Positions 17,229-25,820 of a stretch of 64,000 nucleotides of DNA are shown here, piece after piece (the stretch's first letter is position 1; each line of letters starts with the position of its first letter). The DNA comes from Flavobacterium sp. Root420. GTDB lineage: Bacteria; Bacteroidota; Bacteroidia; Flavobacteriales; Flavobacteriaceae. The stretch spans positions 124,001 to 188,000 of the forward strand of contig NZ_LMEF01000029.1 of the NCBI RefSeq assembly GCF_001427905.1. Direction: 5' to 3'. The notes under the pieces were generated by a model. It worked only from the letters and a program-made list of their open reading frames with translations. It did no database searches and was not told where the DNA came from. A program made the position numbers and the translations under genes.

Positions 17229-17656
17229 ATGAATGCTGTGTCTCCGGAAATATTAAAAACTATTTTGGAATTACAGAGTTTGCCTTCGCTCTCAGAATTT
17301 GCCTTGGGAGGAGGGACCAATCTTGCTATGCAGTATAATCATAGAGTATCTGATGATATTTATTTATTTATTTTGTCCCAATATAATTGGAAGAAAAGGT
17401 TTTAATAGAATAAAGGATGAAGTATCTGTGTTTTATGGTGATAAAGTTATTCGATTTGATAATCCCTGTGATATTGATGACCAGTTTATTTTTATGAGAT
17501 TTTTTATTGTGATTTCTAAAGAATCAGTTATAAAAGTTGAACTTCTTCAAAATATGAAGAATCTTTATCCAATTGAAATTAAAGAAGGTATTCGATTATT
17601 ATCAAAGGGGGATATTGGATTGTTCAAATTGGTCAGTGCATATAAACTCCTGCAAA
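17229..17656 (+). pseudogene. nucleotidyltransferase AbiEii/AbiGii-like toxin, frameshifted and truncated
   Basis: From the ATG at 17229 the frame reads about 58 codons with the family core LSEFALGGGTNLAMQYNHR followed by VSDDI, and ends at a stop near 17403. The continuation (FCPNIIGRKGFNRIKDEV onwards) is in another frame to about 17656. The switch is at a (ATTT)4 tract, 17358-17373; with three units the frame would run through without a break. The usual active-site DxD (DIDLF in the family) reads DIY here. The 3' end is lost where an epoxide-hydrolase fragment begins. AbiE-type toxins are type IV toxin-antitoxin / phage-defence nucleotidyltransferases; no partner AbiEi antitoxin gene is visible. 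The locus is probably dead. Confidence 0.75.
17358..17373 (+). repeat. (ATTT)4 tetranucleotide tract at the frameshift
   Basis: Four exact ATTT units lie at the point where the AbiEii-like reading frame breaks. Loss of one unit would restore the downstream frame. Confidence 0.9.
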
Positions 17657-17824
17657 TGGCTCCCAGAAAGCGAGCTTGATGTCTATACAGAGGAATTTAA
17701 ACGTACCGGTTTCCAGGGTGGCTTAAACTGGTATCGCTGCACCACTGGCGGTTTGAAGAGGTCTGACCTTGAACACTGGGTGCAGCAGGAACAATCTGAG
17801 AAGGTTGTAGGATTTGATTGTTGA
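17657..17824 (+). pseudogene. epoxide hydrolase / alpha-beta hydrolase C-terminal fragment
   Basis: The frame reads WLPESELDVYTEEFKRTGFQ and GGLNWYRC, the cap-domain segment of epoxide-hydrolase-like alpha/beta hydrolases. After a short gap it reads LEHWVQQEQSEKVV, the region around the catalytic His near the end of such proteins. The 50-70 residues that should separate the two segments are missing, as is the whole catalytic N-terminal half. It is fused directly to the AbiEii remnant. An intact relative of the same broad family, not the source of this fragment, is at 21173-22039. Confidence 0.7.
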
Positions 17825-18256
17825 TTTTTTGAAGAACTTAAAATAGAGAAGATTTGAATAGTATAATAAAATAATTTTGACACAAGATCATTTTAAGCAT
17901 TAAATCATTCCTGATTCCGTTCGAAGATATAAATGATACTGGCTTGCAAGAATACTATGCGAATTTTTAAAAAACCTGTATAAAAAATAACTTACTATTT
18001 TAGAAATTCTTTAAGAAATGGGTTTTAATTCGAAACCATCTTTTAATACTACTTTCAAAAGTAGACTAATCAAACATCTGTCTTGTTTTTAAGATGCTAA
18101 TTATTAAGTGTTTGTAAAAAGTCGAACGTTTCTAAAATAAAGTCGAACCAATTTAATTGCTGTAAATTGGTTCGACTTTTTTCATTCGGTCGCCAACGTT
18201 AAGCTTATAATGCAATTTTGCTTCAAATTAATACTAACAATTAAAAATTTGAAATC
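17825..18256. other. intergenic, no gene; terminator and right-end-like motif
   Basis: No supported coding frame. It contains the long hairpin at 18139-18179. Just after that is GTCGCCAACGTTAAGC (about 18189), which resembles the right end of the attC-like repeats. Confidence 0.4.
18139..18183. terminator. long perfect hairpin, bidirectional terminator
   Basis: 17-bp perfect stem (AAAGTCGAACCAATTTA / TAAATTGGTTCGACTTT) with a seven-base loop, then TTTTTT. A half-site AAAGTCGAAC occurs about 20 bases upstream. It shields the following hydrolase gene from upstream transcription. Confidence 0.75.
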
Positions 18257-19372
18257 ATGAAAATTGCATCCTTATTTATTTTATTTCTACTCCCATTCTT
18301 ATCTTTAGCACAATTAAAAGAAAACATAAAAGGTAGTAATACTCAGTTGGCGTCTGCAAACCCACAAACTGAAACCATCTTAAATGATTCTGACCTAAAA
18401 AATCAAATTTCTGAAGAAAAATACGTTTTAATAAATGGTATTGAACAATGGGTTACCATAAAAGGAAACCCTTCAAAACCCATTATCTTATTTATTCACG
18501 GAGGGCCAGGAAGTACAATAAGTCCTTATATTGATGTTTTATATAAAAATTTGGAAAAGGATTTTGTTATTGTTCAATGGGACCAGCGAGGAGCTGGAAG
18601 AACTTATGGACGCAACACGCCTCCAGAGGAATTAACTTCAGAATATTTAAAAGATAACCCTTTGACCCTTGAACAAATGACTAGCGATGGAGTTGAATTG
18701 TCAAAATATCTTTTGAAACATTTAGGGAAACAAAAAATCATTCTTGCCGGAACGTCATGGGGTTCGGCACTTGGAGTAAAAATAGTTACAAAACAACCAG
18801 ATCTTTTTTATGCGTATGTTGGACATTCTCAAATTGTTAATCCTAGTATTGATATGGAATTTTATTCTAAAGTATATAAAATGGCGGAAGACAGAAATGA
18901 CAAAGAGGCTCTTGACATATTAAATTCTATAGGTAAACCTCCGTATAGCAGAGCAAAAAATACAGGCTTGTTATTTAGAATTTTAAAAAAATATGAAAGA
19001 GCAAATTCAACACCTGCTCCGGACAATTGGTTTGTACTGGCTCCAGCTTACGACAACGATATTGACAGAAAAAACAGAGAAGATGGTGATGATTATTCGT
19101 TTGTAAATTATGTTGGTGATGATAAATTAGGAGTTCAATCAATAAGTAGAACCATTAACTTAATGAGAGACAATTTAGAATTTAAAATTCCAGTATATTT
19201 AATACAAGGCAATGAAGATATTATGACGCCAAAAGAAAACTCCAAAAAATATTTTGATAAAATTCAAGCACCTAAAAAAGAATACTTTTTGTTACCAAAA
19301 GCGGCTCATGGTTTTAATCAATCAGTTGTAGAAACACAATATAAAATATTTAAAAGTATCAAAACTTTGTAA
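18257..19372 (+). CDS. secreted alpha/beta hydrolase, proline iminopeptidase-like
   Basis: 371 residues. A signal peptide probably ends after LPFLSLAQ (about residue 19). The oxyanion loop HGGPG is at 81-85 with the downstream WDQRGAGRTYG motif of prolyl-aminopeptidase-type hydrolases. The nucleophile elbow is GTSWGS near 168-173, and the last catalytic His is in KAAHGFNQS near the end. The substrate could be N-terminal proline peptides or an ester; the signal peptide indicates periplasmic or outer action. It follows a strong terminator, so it is its own unit. The IS6-like transposase remnant begins eleven bases after its stop. Confidence 0.82.
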   Translation: MKIASLFILFLLPFLSLAQLKENIKGSNTQLASANPQTETILNDSDLKNQISEEKYVLINGIEQWVTIKGNPSKPIILFIHGGPGSTISPYIDVLYKNLEKDFVIVQWDQRGAGRTYGRNTPPEELTSEYLKDNPLTLEQMTSDGVELSKYLLKHLGKQKIILAGTSWGSALGVKIVTKQPDLFYAYVGHSQIVNPSIDMEFYSKVYKMAEDRNDKEALDILNSIGKPPYSRAKNTGLLFRILKKYERANSTPAPDNWFVLAPAYDNDIDRKNREDGDDYSFVNYVGDDKLGVQSISRTINLMRDNLEFKIPVYLIQGNEDIMTPKENSKKYFDKIQAPKKEYFLLPKAAHGFNQSVVETQYKIFKSIKTL

Positions 19373-19382
19373 ATTATTGTAA

Positions 19383-19633
19383 ACCAGATATAATAAATAT
19401 TGATAAAAGTGGTTCAAATATAAGTGCTATTAGAGTTTATAACAAACGTTCGTTTTCCAAAATAACAATCCGACAATGTAAATATCTCAACAGTATTGTT
19501 GAGCTAAGACCATCAAAATGGCTTAGGCTTTAAAAGTTTTGAATCTGCAAAGAGAACCCTTAGTGGAATTAAATTATGTTTTAATAAAACAGATGCGAAA
19601 GAGCCAAATACTTTGGTCGGAATTTTTAAATAA
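19383..19633 (+). pseudogene. IS6-family-like transposase, C-terminal remnant
   Basis: Continuous coding sense without a start codon reads PDIINIDKSGSNISAIRVYN and then KRSFSKITIRQCKYLNSIVE. This matches the DDE-core spacing of IS6/IS240-type transposases (a TxDKxGSN segment followed by RQCKYLNNIVEQDH). After about ten scrambled codons and a frame change it ends with LGFKSFESAKRTLSGIK and a stop at 19631. The N-terminal two thirds and the terminal inverted repeats are absent. It marks an old insertion event between the hydrolase and the lyase gene. Confidence 0.7.
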
Positions 19634-19665
19634 CAAATAGAATAAAACATATAAAACAAATATTT

Positions 19666-20916
19666 ATGAATAGGATTTTAACGATATTTTTTTCAGGCTT
19701 ACTTGTTGTTTTTCTCAATTGTGAGAAAAACAATGATGAAGTAACAGATAATGGTAACACCAAAGGTGGGGTTAACTCAGGAGGAACTTCAATAACAAAA
19801 ATTGTTCATCTTGGTTTGTTAACCACTCTTGATGAATTAAATATTGTTAAGGAAAACCAAAACATTGATCCTTGGAAATCAGAATTAGCAGCACTTAAAG
19901 CATCTGCATCAGGTAGTTTAAACTATACGATGAAAGGGCCTTTCCCAAATATTTCTCGTACCGGTTCAGGAGAAACTAGTAATCTTACTGGTTGGGCTGC
20001 ACATGGAAAAGATGCTACAGCTTGTTATGTACAGGCATTGTTGGGATACATCACAGGAGATACTAAATATACTCAAAATGCAATAAACATCATTAATTCC
20101 TGGTCAAATACCCTAGTTTCTGTTGGAGGCGCAGATGTAGAACTCCTTGTAGGAATTCAAGCTCCACTTTGGGCACAGGCCGGTGAAATCCTTTCATATA
20201 CCAATTCTGGATGGCAAGAATCAGATATTATACGAGCCAAGAATATGATGACCAATATATTCCTCCCTGCTATTGATGGCTTTGACCCTGCCGATGGAGC
20301 GAATTTTAGTACATCGTGTATGTATGCTACAATGGCAATGGCAGTATTTACTAATAATATAACAAAATTCAATGACGCATGGAAAGCTTTTAATTCAAAA
20401 GGTGGATGCCCAAATGATTACTCAATTTATAAGAATATTGCAGCAAATGGACAAAATGTAGAATCAGGGCGTGATCAAGTGCATAGTTGGTCATCTTATG
20501 AAATGTTGGCAGGGATTGCTGAAATTGCATATCATCAAGGATTAGAGCCATATACTTTGGGTTCAAATCGTTTATTGACTGGTGTAGAATATTGGTGCGG
20601 GTATAATTTAGGACAAGACATGCCTTTTGATGTATCCGTTTACAGATGCAGAGCTGGATGGGGGCCATGGTCTAGAATTTCTGATACAGGTAGAGGTCAG
20701 CCTATACAACAAGGCTCGGTATGTAATATGGTTTATCACGCTTATTATCGATTGAATCTGATACCCACTAATTCGTATACTAAACTTATGGTGAATGTAA
20801 TGGCCGCAACTGTTGTTGATCCAACAGCCAGAAATGGTTGGGGAAATCCTTTTATTGGAGATGGATTACTACATCAAATTGCTCCAGGAGAAAAGCCAGG
20901 AACAGAAGTTAAGTAG
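19666..20916 (+). CDS. alginate-lyase-fold polysaccharide lyase, lipoprotein
   Basis: 416 residues. The N-terminal hydrophobic signal is followed by Cys19 (VVFLNCEKNND), a lipobox with an unusual Asn at -1, then a Gly/Asn-rich linker to about residue 45. The rest fits the alpha/alpha-toroid alginate-lyase family (Pfam Alginate_lyase): ATACYVQALLGYITGDTKY early, the VESGRDQVHSWSSYEMLAGI catalytic-type segment near 265, and NRLLTGVEYWCGYNLG near 305. Members cut uronic-acid polysaccharides by beta-elimination; PL5 and PL38 are both possible. It stands alone, with no SusC/D or other lyases beside it, so the substrate is uncertain. Confidence 0.75.
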   Translation: MNRILTIFFSGLLVVFLNCEKNNDEVTDNGNTKGGVNSGGTSITKIVHLGLLTTLDELNIVKENQNIDPWKSELAALKASASGSLNYTMKGPFPNISRTGSGETSNLTGWAAHGKDATACYVQALLGYITGDTKYTQNAINIINSWSNTLVSVGGADVELLVGIQAPLWAQAGEILSYTNSGWQESDIIRAKNMMTNIFLPAIDGFDPADGANFSTSCMYATMAMAVFTNNITKFNDAWKAFNSKGGCPNDYSIYKNIAANGQNVESGRDQVHSWSSYEMLAGIAEIAYHQGLEPYTLGSNRLLTGVEYWCGYNLGQDMPFDVSVYRCRAGWGPWSRISDTGRGQPIQQGSVCNMVYHAYYRLNLIPTNSYTKLMVNVMAATVVDPTARNGWGNPFIGDGLLHQIAPGEKPGTEVK

Positions 20917-21172
20917 TCGTTTGGTATAATTTGAGAGGTAAAAAAGTTATTGTTTTATTTAGAGTGACTAATAAAAAGAACTTCAATTTTAATAGTGCCG
21001 TGCCGTATAGCAAAAAAAAAAAATAAATTCTATTGGTTTTCTGGCAGATAAATATAGCAGATACAATTGGAATAAGGATAAATTAAAAGGAAAAAACAAA
21101 TTAAGAACTGTAATTATTAATCGTGACAAAACAGAGCACGCCGAATATCTAACTTTTACTAAATCGAAAAAT

Positions 21173-22039
21173 ATGGATACAGCATTTAACTCCTTCAAAC
21201 ATCAACAGATAGACGTAAAGGGTATTTCGATACATTTAGTTGAGTCAGGGAACAAGAGTAAACAAACTATTTTGTTTTTGCATGGTTATCCGGAAAATTG
21301 GAGAGCTTTTGAAAACATAATGTATATTTTAAAAAATGACTACCATCTTTTAGCAATCGACTTGCCTGGTATTGGAAAATCGGAACAAATAACTTCAAGC
21401 GACAAACTCTCTATTGCTGCTTTCCTAAATGATTTAATTGAAAAATTAAATTTAAAAAATATTATTTTAGTTGGTCACGACTGTGGCGGTATGATAACGT
21501 ATTCTTTTATCAGACACTTTGCCAACAAAATAGCCAAGGCTATAATTACCAGTACAGCTGTTCCTGCCGTCGAACCTTGGGAAGAGGTTAAGAGGAATCC
21601 TCATATATGGCATTTTGCTTTTTATGCTATCCCTAATTTACCTGAAAGCTTAATTGAAGGCAAACAACGTTTACTTTTCGATTATTATTTTGACTCCCTA
21701 ACTTTTATTAAGGATGCTTTTAGTGTGGATAAAAGAAAATCGTATGCAGATGCGTACTCTAATCCTTTATCCCTTAAAACAAGTTTTGATTGGTATCGGG
21801 CATTTCCGAAAGATGAGAAAGACAATGCTAATTACATTGAAGTTAATATTCCTGTTTTGTATCTAAAAGGAGACAAAGATTTTGGAGATATTAAAAACTA
21901 TATTGAAGGATTTAAGAAAAGCGGGCTAAAGAACATAACAGGCGAATCAATTGCCAATAGTGGGCATTTCACATTCGAAGAACAGCCATATGAGGTTGCA
22001 ATAGCTTTAGATAGCTTTATAAAACAAAAAAGTAAATAA
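21173..22039 (+). CDS. alpha/beta hydrolase, epoxide hydrolase/haloalkane dehalogenase-like
   Basis: 288 residues, no signal peptide. The oxyanion HGYPE is at 37-41 and the nucleophile elbow VGHDCGG carries Asp103 instead of Ser, as in epoxide hydrolases and haloalkane or fluoroacetate dehalogenases. The cap domain runs about 130-215 and the base His is in NSGHFTFEEQP near the C-terminus. The HGYPE rather than HGNPT oxyanion loop favours epoxide hydrolase or fluoroacetate dehalogenase. It is cytoplasmic and appears as a single gene. The 256 bases before it hold no gene I can support. Confidence 0.85.
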   Translation: MDTAFNSFKHQQIDVKGISIHLVESGNKSKQTILFLHGYPENWRAFENIMYILKNDYHLLAIDLPGIGKSEQITSSDKLSIAAFLNDLIEKLNLKNIILVGHDCGGMITYSFIRHFANKIAKAIITSTAVPAVEPWEEVKRNPHIWHFAFYAIPNLPESLIEGKQRLLFDYYFDSLTFIKDAFSVDKRKSYADAYSNPLSLKTSFDWYRAFPKDEKDNANYIEVNIPVLYLKGDKDFGDIKNYIEGFKKSGLKNITGESIANSGHFTFEEQPYEVAIALDSFIKQKSK

Positions 22040-22131
22040 ATCCCATTTAAATAGGCTATAATTGGCGGAAGAGTGATTTTTCTATTATATTTTCAGGGTA
22101 ATCAGAATAACTTAATAATAGTTTAAGTTAT

Positions 22132-22146
22132 TGGGACTCGAACCAG
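22132..22146 (-). other. tRNA T-arm-like relic
   Basis: The minus strand contains GGTTCGAGTCC exactly (22144-22134), the T-arm/loop sequence seen in two other relics of the window. No acceptor stem is recognisable around it. Confidence 0.35.
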
Positions 22147-22248
22147 TTTTTCTAGAGAATATAGGCTTTTTATATTTGAATAGAAATAGTATAAGATTTA
22201 TCGAACCATGAATCGGCAAACAACTTTATAGGCCTTAAATAGATGATG

Positions 22249-22277
22249 TTTCTGATCAGCGGATTAATTTACTTTTG
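22249..22277 (+). promoter_or_regulatory. candidate promoter for the barrel/Rhs gene set
   Basis: TACTTTTG at 22270-22277 fits the TAnnTTTG -7 box. A TTTC at 22249-22252 is a weak -33 box about 18 bases before it. Transcription would start about 50 bases before the ATG at 22337. A second TATATTTG at 22171-22178 has no good -33 partner. Confidence 0.4.
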
Positions 22278-22336
22278 TCGATTTTTTAAAGATAAAAATC
22301 AGAAATTAATACATATATTCGCAAAAATTTTTGTGA

Positions 22337-23038
22337 ATGAAAGTAATATTACACTTATTAATATTAAGTTGCTTTTTTAATGTGTCTTTACACGCTCAAA
22401 ATGAAACTAATATTACCTATGGTCTAAAACTCGGAGGAATTTATTCTAAAATCAGTAATTTACCTGAAAGTATTAAAGGCAGGGATAACACTTTTGATAA
22501 TAGTGTTATGGAAGGCAAAGGTGGCTACGGAATCGAAGGTGGCTTCTTTTTAAACTGCAAACTTTACGATACCCGTGTTGCCATTCAACCAGAACTTTTA
22601 TTCAGACAGTCTTCTCAAACGGTCAATTATCACGATACTACAGGTAAGGAATTTGAATTAGGATTAAAGTATGCCTACCTGCAGATTGGTGCTTTATATA
22701 AAGTATATCCCTATGAAGGTTTAAATTTAGGATTTGGTGCTTTCTACGGCATCAGTTTATCTCCAAACAATATTACTTATAATTCTAACGAGGCCGGTGG
22801 AATGTATGACGTTGCCACTAGGCAGTTCTATCAGGATGGTCTTGACGGTGCTGACGATTTCTCGTTATGTTTTGCATTAGGCTACGAATTGCACCAAAGT
22901 ATTCACTTTGATTTACGCTATTATTTAGGGGTAAAAGATGTGGTAAAAAGTAATGCATCTTCTTTTCAGTTTATCGAAAATCAAAACAAAAGCGGGGTAT
23001 TTAGTTTTTCTTTAGGCTACAGTTTTCATCAATGGTAA
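22337..23038 (+). CDS. outer-membrane beta-barrel protein, paralogue 1
   Basis: 233 residues. A signal peptide probably ends near residue 20 (FFNVSLHAQ), then alternating amphipathic strands with aromatic ends follow (FELGLKYAYLQIGALYKVYP, and the final FSFSLGYSFHQW). The last residue Trp and the strand spacing fit an eight-stranded porin-like OmpA/OmpX-type barrel. It clearly resembles the next gene (both have EITYG/NITYG, IYSKMSNLP and a closing FSLGYSF/LIIGYSF strand), so the pair arose by tandem duplication. It heads a run of four to five genes leading to the giant Rhs protein. Its function is unknown; a surface or secretion accessory role is inference. Confidence 0.75.
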   Translation: MKVILHLLILSCFFNVSLHAQNETNITYGLKLGGIYSKISNLPESIKGRDNTFDNSVMEGKGGYGIEGGFFLNCKLYDTRVAIQPELLFRQSSQTVNYHDTTGKEFELGLKYAYLQIGALYKVYPYEGLNLGFGAFYGISLSPNNITYNSNEAGGMYDVATRQFYQDGLDGADDFSLCFALGYELHQSIHFDLRYYLGVKDVVKSNASSFQFIENQNKSGVFSFSLGYSFHQW

Positions 23039-23052
23039 TTTCAATAAAAAAC

Positions 23053-23784
23053 ATGAAAAAAATTATTCTGCTACTAGTATTAGTTAGCACAAAAACAGTA
23101 TTTGCACAAGGTGACAGAGAAATAACATACGGCCTTTTTGGTGGCGGCATTTATTCTAAAATGTCAAATCTTCCCGATGTAATAGTTCCAAAAGGAATTT
23201 ATGAAGGATATACGTTAAAGGAAGAAGGCAAATTTGGAGGTACGGCAGGTCTGGTAATCAACTGGAAATATCCGTATGCCAAAGTAAGTATTCAGACTGA
23301 AATTTCCTATTCAGGTCAGGGAACTGATTTGAATTATGAAGATATAAAAGGTTTAAAATACAAAATGACTTTTGGTTACAGTTATATTAACGTCGGGGCA
23401 CAGTTTAAATATTATCCCGTTGAAGGATTCTATATAGGCGCGGGACCGTATGTTGGATTTAATATTGCCAGTGATAATATCAAATACACTTCTAATGCAC
23501 AGGAAATATTTGCTGATTCAGGCACTTATTTTGAGCCGGATGCCAACGTGCAAAAAGTATTGAAGGAGTCCTTGACAGGGAAGAATTATTTCTACGGAAT
23601 GCTATCAGCAGGATATGAATTTAGTTCGAATTTTTCAATCGGTGCTCGTTATACTTTAGGGCTTACAGATGCTTTGACAACAGAAGAAAACGGGCATCGT
23701 TACAGCGAAAACAAAAACAAAATCAATAGTATTTCATTGATTATTGGGTACTCTTTTAACTTTGATGATCTGGCCAATTTCTAA
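23053..23784 (+). CDS. outer-membrane beta-barrel protein, paralogue 2
   Basis: The frame is open from 23032, overlapping the previous gene, but the signal peptide MKKIILLLVLVSTKTVFAQ begins at the ATG at 23053, so I use that start (243 residues). The mature part repeats the plan of paralogue 1: REITYGLFGGGIYSKMSNLP at the start, a central SYINVGAQFKYYPVEGFYIG strand pair, and a last strand ending SLIIGYSFNF. The two proteins are diverged but collinear. It is 15 bases from the upstream stop and 31 bases before the T9SS protein gene. Confidence 0.78.
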   Translation: MKKIILLLVLVSTKTVFAQGDREITYGLFGGGIYSKMSNLPDVIVPKGIYEGYTLKEEGKFGGTAGLVINWKYPYAKVSIQTEISYSGQGTDLNYEDIKGLKYKMTFGYSYINVGAQFKYYPVEGFYIGAGPYVGFNIASDNIKYTSNAQEIFADSGTYFEPDANVQKVLKESLTGKNYFYGMLSAGYEFSSNFSIGARYTLGLTDALTTEENGHRYSENKNKINSISLIIGYSFNFDDLANF

Positions 23785-23815
23785 GAGTAGATTTCATTTT
23801 AAAACATAAAGAATT

Positions 23816-25780
23816 ATGTATAGAAAGATTTTTTTAGCATTGACTTTTATAAATTTATCGGCAAGTAATCTGGTGTTCTCTCAGCAAAAAGTATTGCCCG
23901 GAGCAGTCGAAGATCCTTCTTTTTGGATTAAAACCCGAAACAACGCTGATGCCTATTACTGGGAAAGCCTTACTAATAAGGAAGGGAAAATATCAGCAAA
24001 AAAGCAGACCGGAGCGACTTTTAATTTTAATCCTAGTATTGTTTTTGATACAGCTCAGGACTCCCTGATTTTACCTTTGGGCGTAGAGAGTAAAAGGCGT
24101 CAGACTTTATTTATGGTCTATAAAGTAAAAGATAGTTTGAAAGAGCAATTTTTGTGGACGATCAATGATCCTCAAAAAACACTCTCTGTGGCAACCAATA
24201 AAAGATTAGTCGATTTAAAAAGATATTCGTACCAGTCCTATCAGGAAAAAATAAAACCCCATAAAGCCAACATTCATTTTTTTCAACAGAATATTACTGA
24301 TAGTGTTGCAAAGTTATCTTCACTCACTATTGGACAAAAATCTAAATTCGAGAAATTACCTCCTGAAGAGTTTAAAGGAAATATAAGTGAAATTCTGGTT
24401 TACAACAGGGTTTTATCGGGCAAAGAAACCCAAAAAGTAGCCAGTTATCTCGGTATTAAATATGGAATTTCGCTTTCGCAATTTGAAAGTAAAAACTATC
24501 TCAACAGTCAGGGGGAAATTATTTGGGATATCGACCAACATAAGAACTTTGATTCCTCCATTACCGGAGTTGGAAGAGATGATGCCAGCGGATTACTGCA
24601 GTTAAAGAGCAGCAACATGATCGAAGAAGGATTCTTGACGATGGAACTGAAAAGTAAATCGGGTACAATTCCCAATAACTACTTTGCTTTTTGGAGTGAT
24701 AACGGAAAAAATCTCTTAGTCAAAAAACAAGAACAAGGAGAACCAATAGGAATTGCGAGAGAATGGCAATTGGATTTTACAAATCCAAGCGATCTAGGTC
24801 TGGATTGGTCGCTGAACCCTAATTTTATAAAAGGAACATTTCCAAAGGATACTTACTACTGGCTTTTGGTCGATTATTCCGGTAAAGGAACTTATGATGA
24901 AAAGGATTCGCAATACGTTCGTTTGACCAGCACTTCGAGTACAGAAAAGTTGGTTTTGAATGATTTTAACTGGGATAAACAAAAATCTGGCAAAGCCAAA
25001 TTTACTTTAAAAGTAGCGCCTGTAATGTTTAGCAGAGTCTGGATTACCCAAGCAACTTGTGGGGTAGCCGGATCTGGAGAATTGAATTATACGATAGAAG
25101 GCGGTGAAGCGCCTTTTACAGTAACGGTTAAAAAAGAAGGAAGCGAAGCGGTTGTAAAACAATGGAATCAGGCTGCCAAAAGCAGTACAGGATTGCAGCT
25201 TTCATCTGGAACTTATGATTATATCGTGAGAGACGGAAAAGGAAATTTATACTCTGAAACCGTTTTTGTGGCTGATAAACAAGGAACATTTCCTAAGTTA
25301 AAATCAGATTATCTTTTAACGAACGGAAACGCTTTGGTGTTAGACGCCAGTGCCGGTTTACCGGAAGGATACTATCAATATGAATGGCTTTATGAAGGAG
25401 ATTTTATAGATAATAATCCTAAAATTATGATTGATCAGGCTGGTACTTATGAGCTTCGATTGTTAAACGGTCAGCAATGCAAAACTGCTACTAAAATTGC
25501 AGTTGGGACAGACGGAAAAGAAATTACAGATTCAAGTATTATTATTTTATATCCAAACCCAACGCCTGATGGTCATTTTTCTGTTGCGATGCAATATCCA
25601 CACAAGACAGATGCAAATATTAATATTTACTCCCCAACAGGAGCACTTATAAAACAAAGATACCTCACTCAAATAGAAACTTATTTGTATGATGATGTTA
25701 TTAGTAGTTCAACGGGAATGTATCTGGTATCTGTTAGTTCAGAATTTGGCACAAAAACTTTTAAAGTTATTGTGAAGTAA
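23816..25780 (+). CDS. T9SS-exported surface protein with concanavalin-like fold
   Basis: 654 residues. A signal peptide ends near residue 22. The N-terminal half looks like a LamG/concanavalin-type sandwich ending in ISEILVYNRVLSGKETQKV and YLGIKYGISL. Next comes a module with IWDIDQHKNFDSSITGVGRD that I associate with T9SS cargo (DUF8202-like, tentative). One or two Ig-like segments cover about 400-560. The type A sorting domain is at the end: YPNPTPDGHFSVAM, then the MYLVSVSSEFGTKTFKVIV strand. It should be exported across the outer membrane and anchored at the cell surface. It is placed directly before the Rhs toxin gene (40 bases). Confidence 0.82.
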   Translation: MYRKIFLALTFINLSASNLVFSQQKVLPGAVEDPSFWIKTRNNADAYYWESLTNKEGKISAKKQTGATFNFNPSIVFDTAQDSLILPLGVESKRRQTLFMVYKVKDSLKEQFLWTINDPQKTLSVATNKRLVDLKRYSYQSYQEKIKPHKANIHFFQQNITDSVAKLSSLTIGQKSKFEKLPPEEFKGNISEILVYNRVLSGKETQKVASYLGIKYGISLSQFESKNYLNSQGEIIWDIDQHKNFDSSITGVGRDDASGLLQLKSSNMIEEGFLTMELKSKSGTIPNNYFAFWSDNGKNLLVKKQEQGEPIGIAREWQLDFTNPSDLGLDWSLNPNFIKGTFPKDTYYWLLVDYSGKGTYDEKDSQYVRLTSTSSTEKLVLNDFNWDKQKSGKAKFTLKVAPVMFSRVWITQATCGVAGSGELNYTIEGGEAPFTVTVKKEGSEAVVKQWNQAAKSSTGLQLSSGTYDYIVRDGKGNLYSETVFVADKQGTFPKLKSDYLLTNGNALVLDASAGLPEGYYQYEWLYEGDFIDNNPKIMIDQAGTYELRLLNGQQCKTATKIAVGTDGKEITDSSIIILYPNPTPDGHFSVAMQYPHKTDANINIYSPTGALIKQRYLTQIETYLYDDVISSSTGMYLVSVSSEFGTKTFKVIVK

Positions 25781-25820
25781 TTTAAAAATAAGACGATCCT
25801 TTTAATCGATTACCTGCTTT

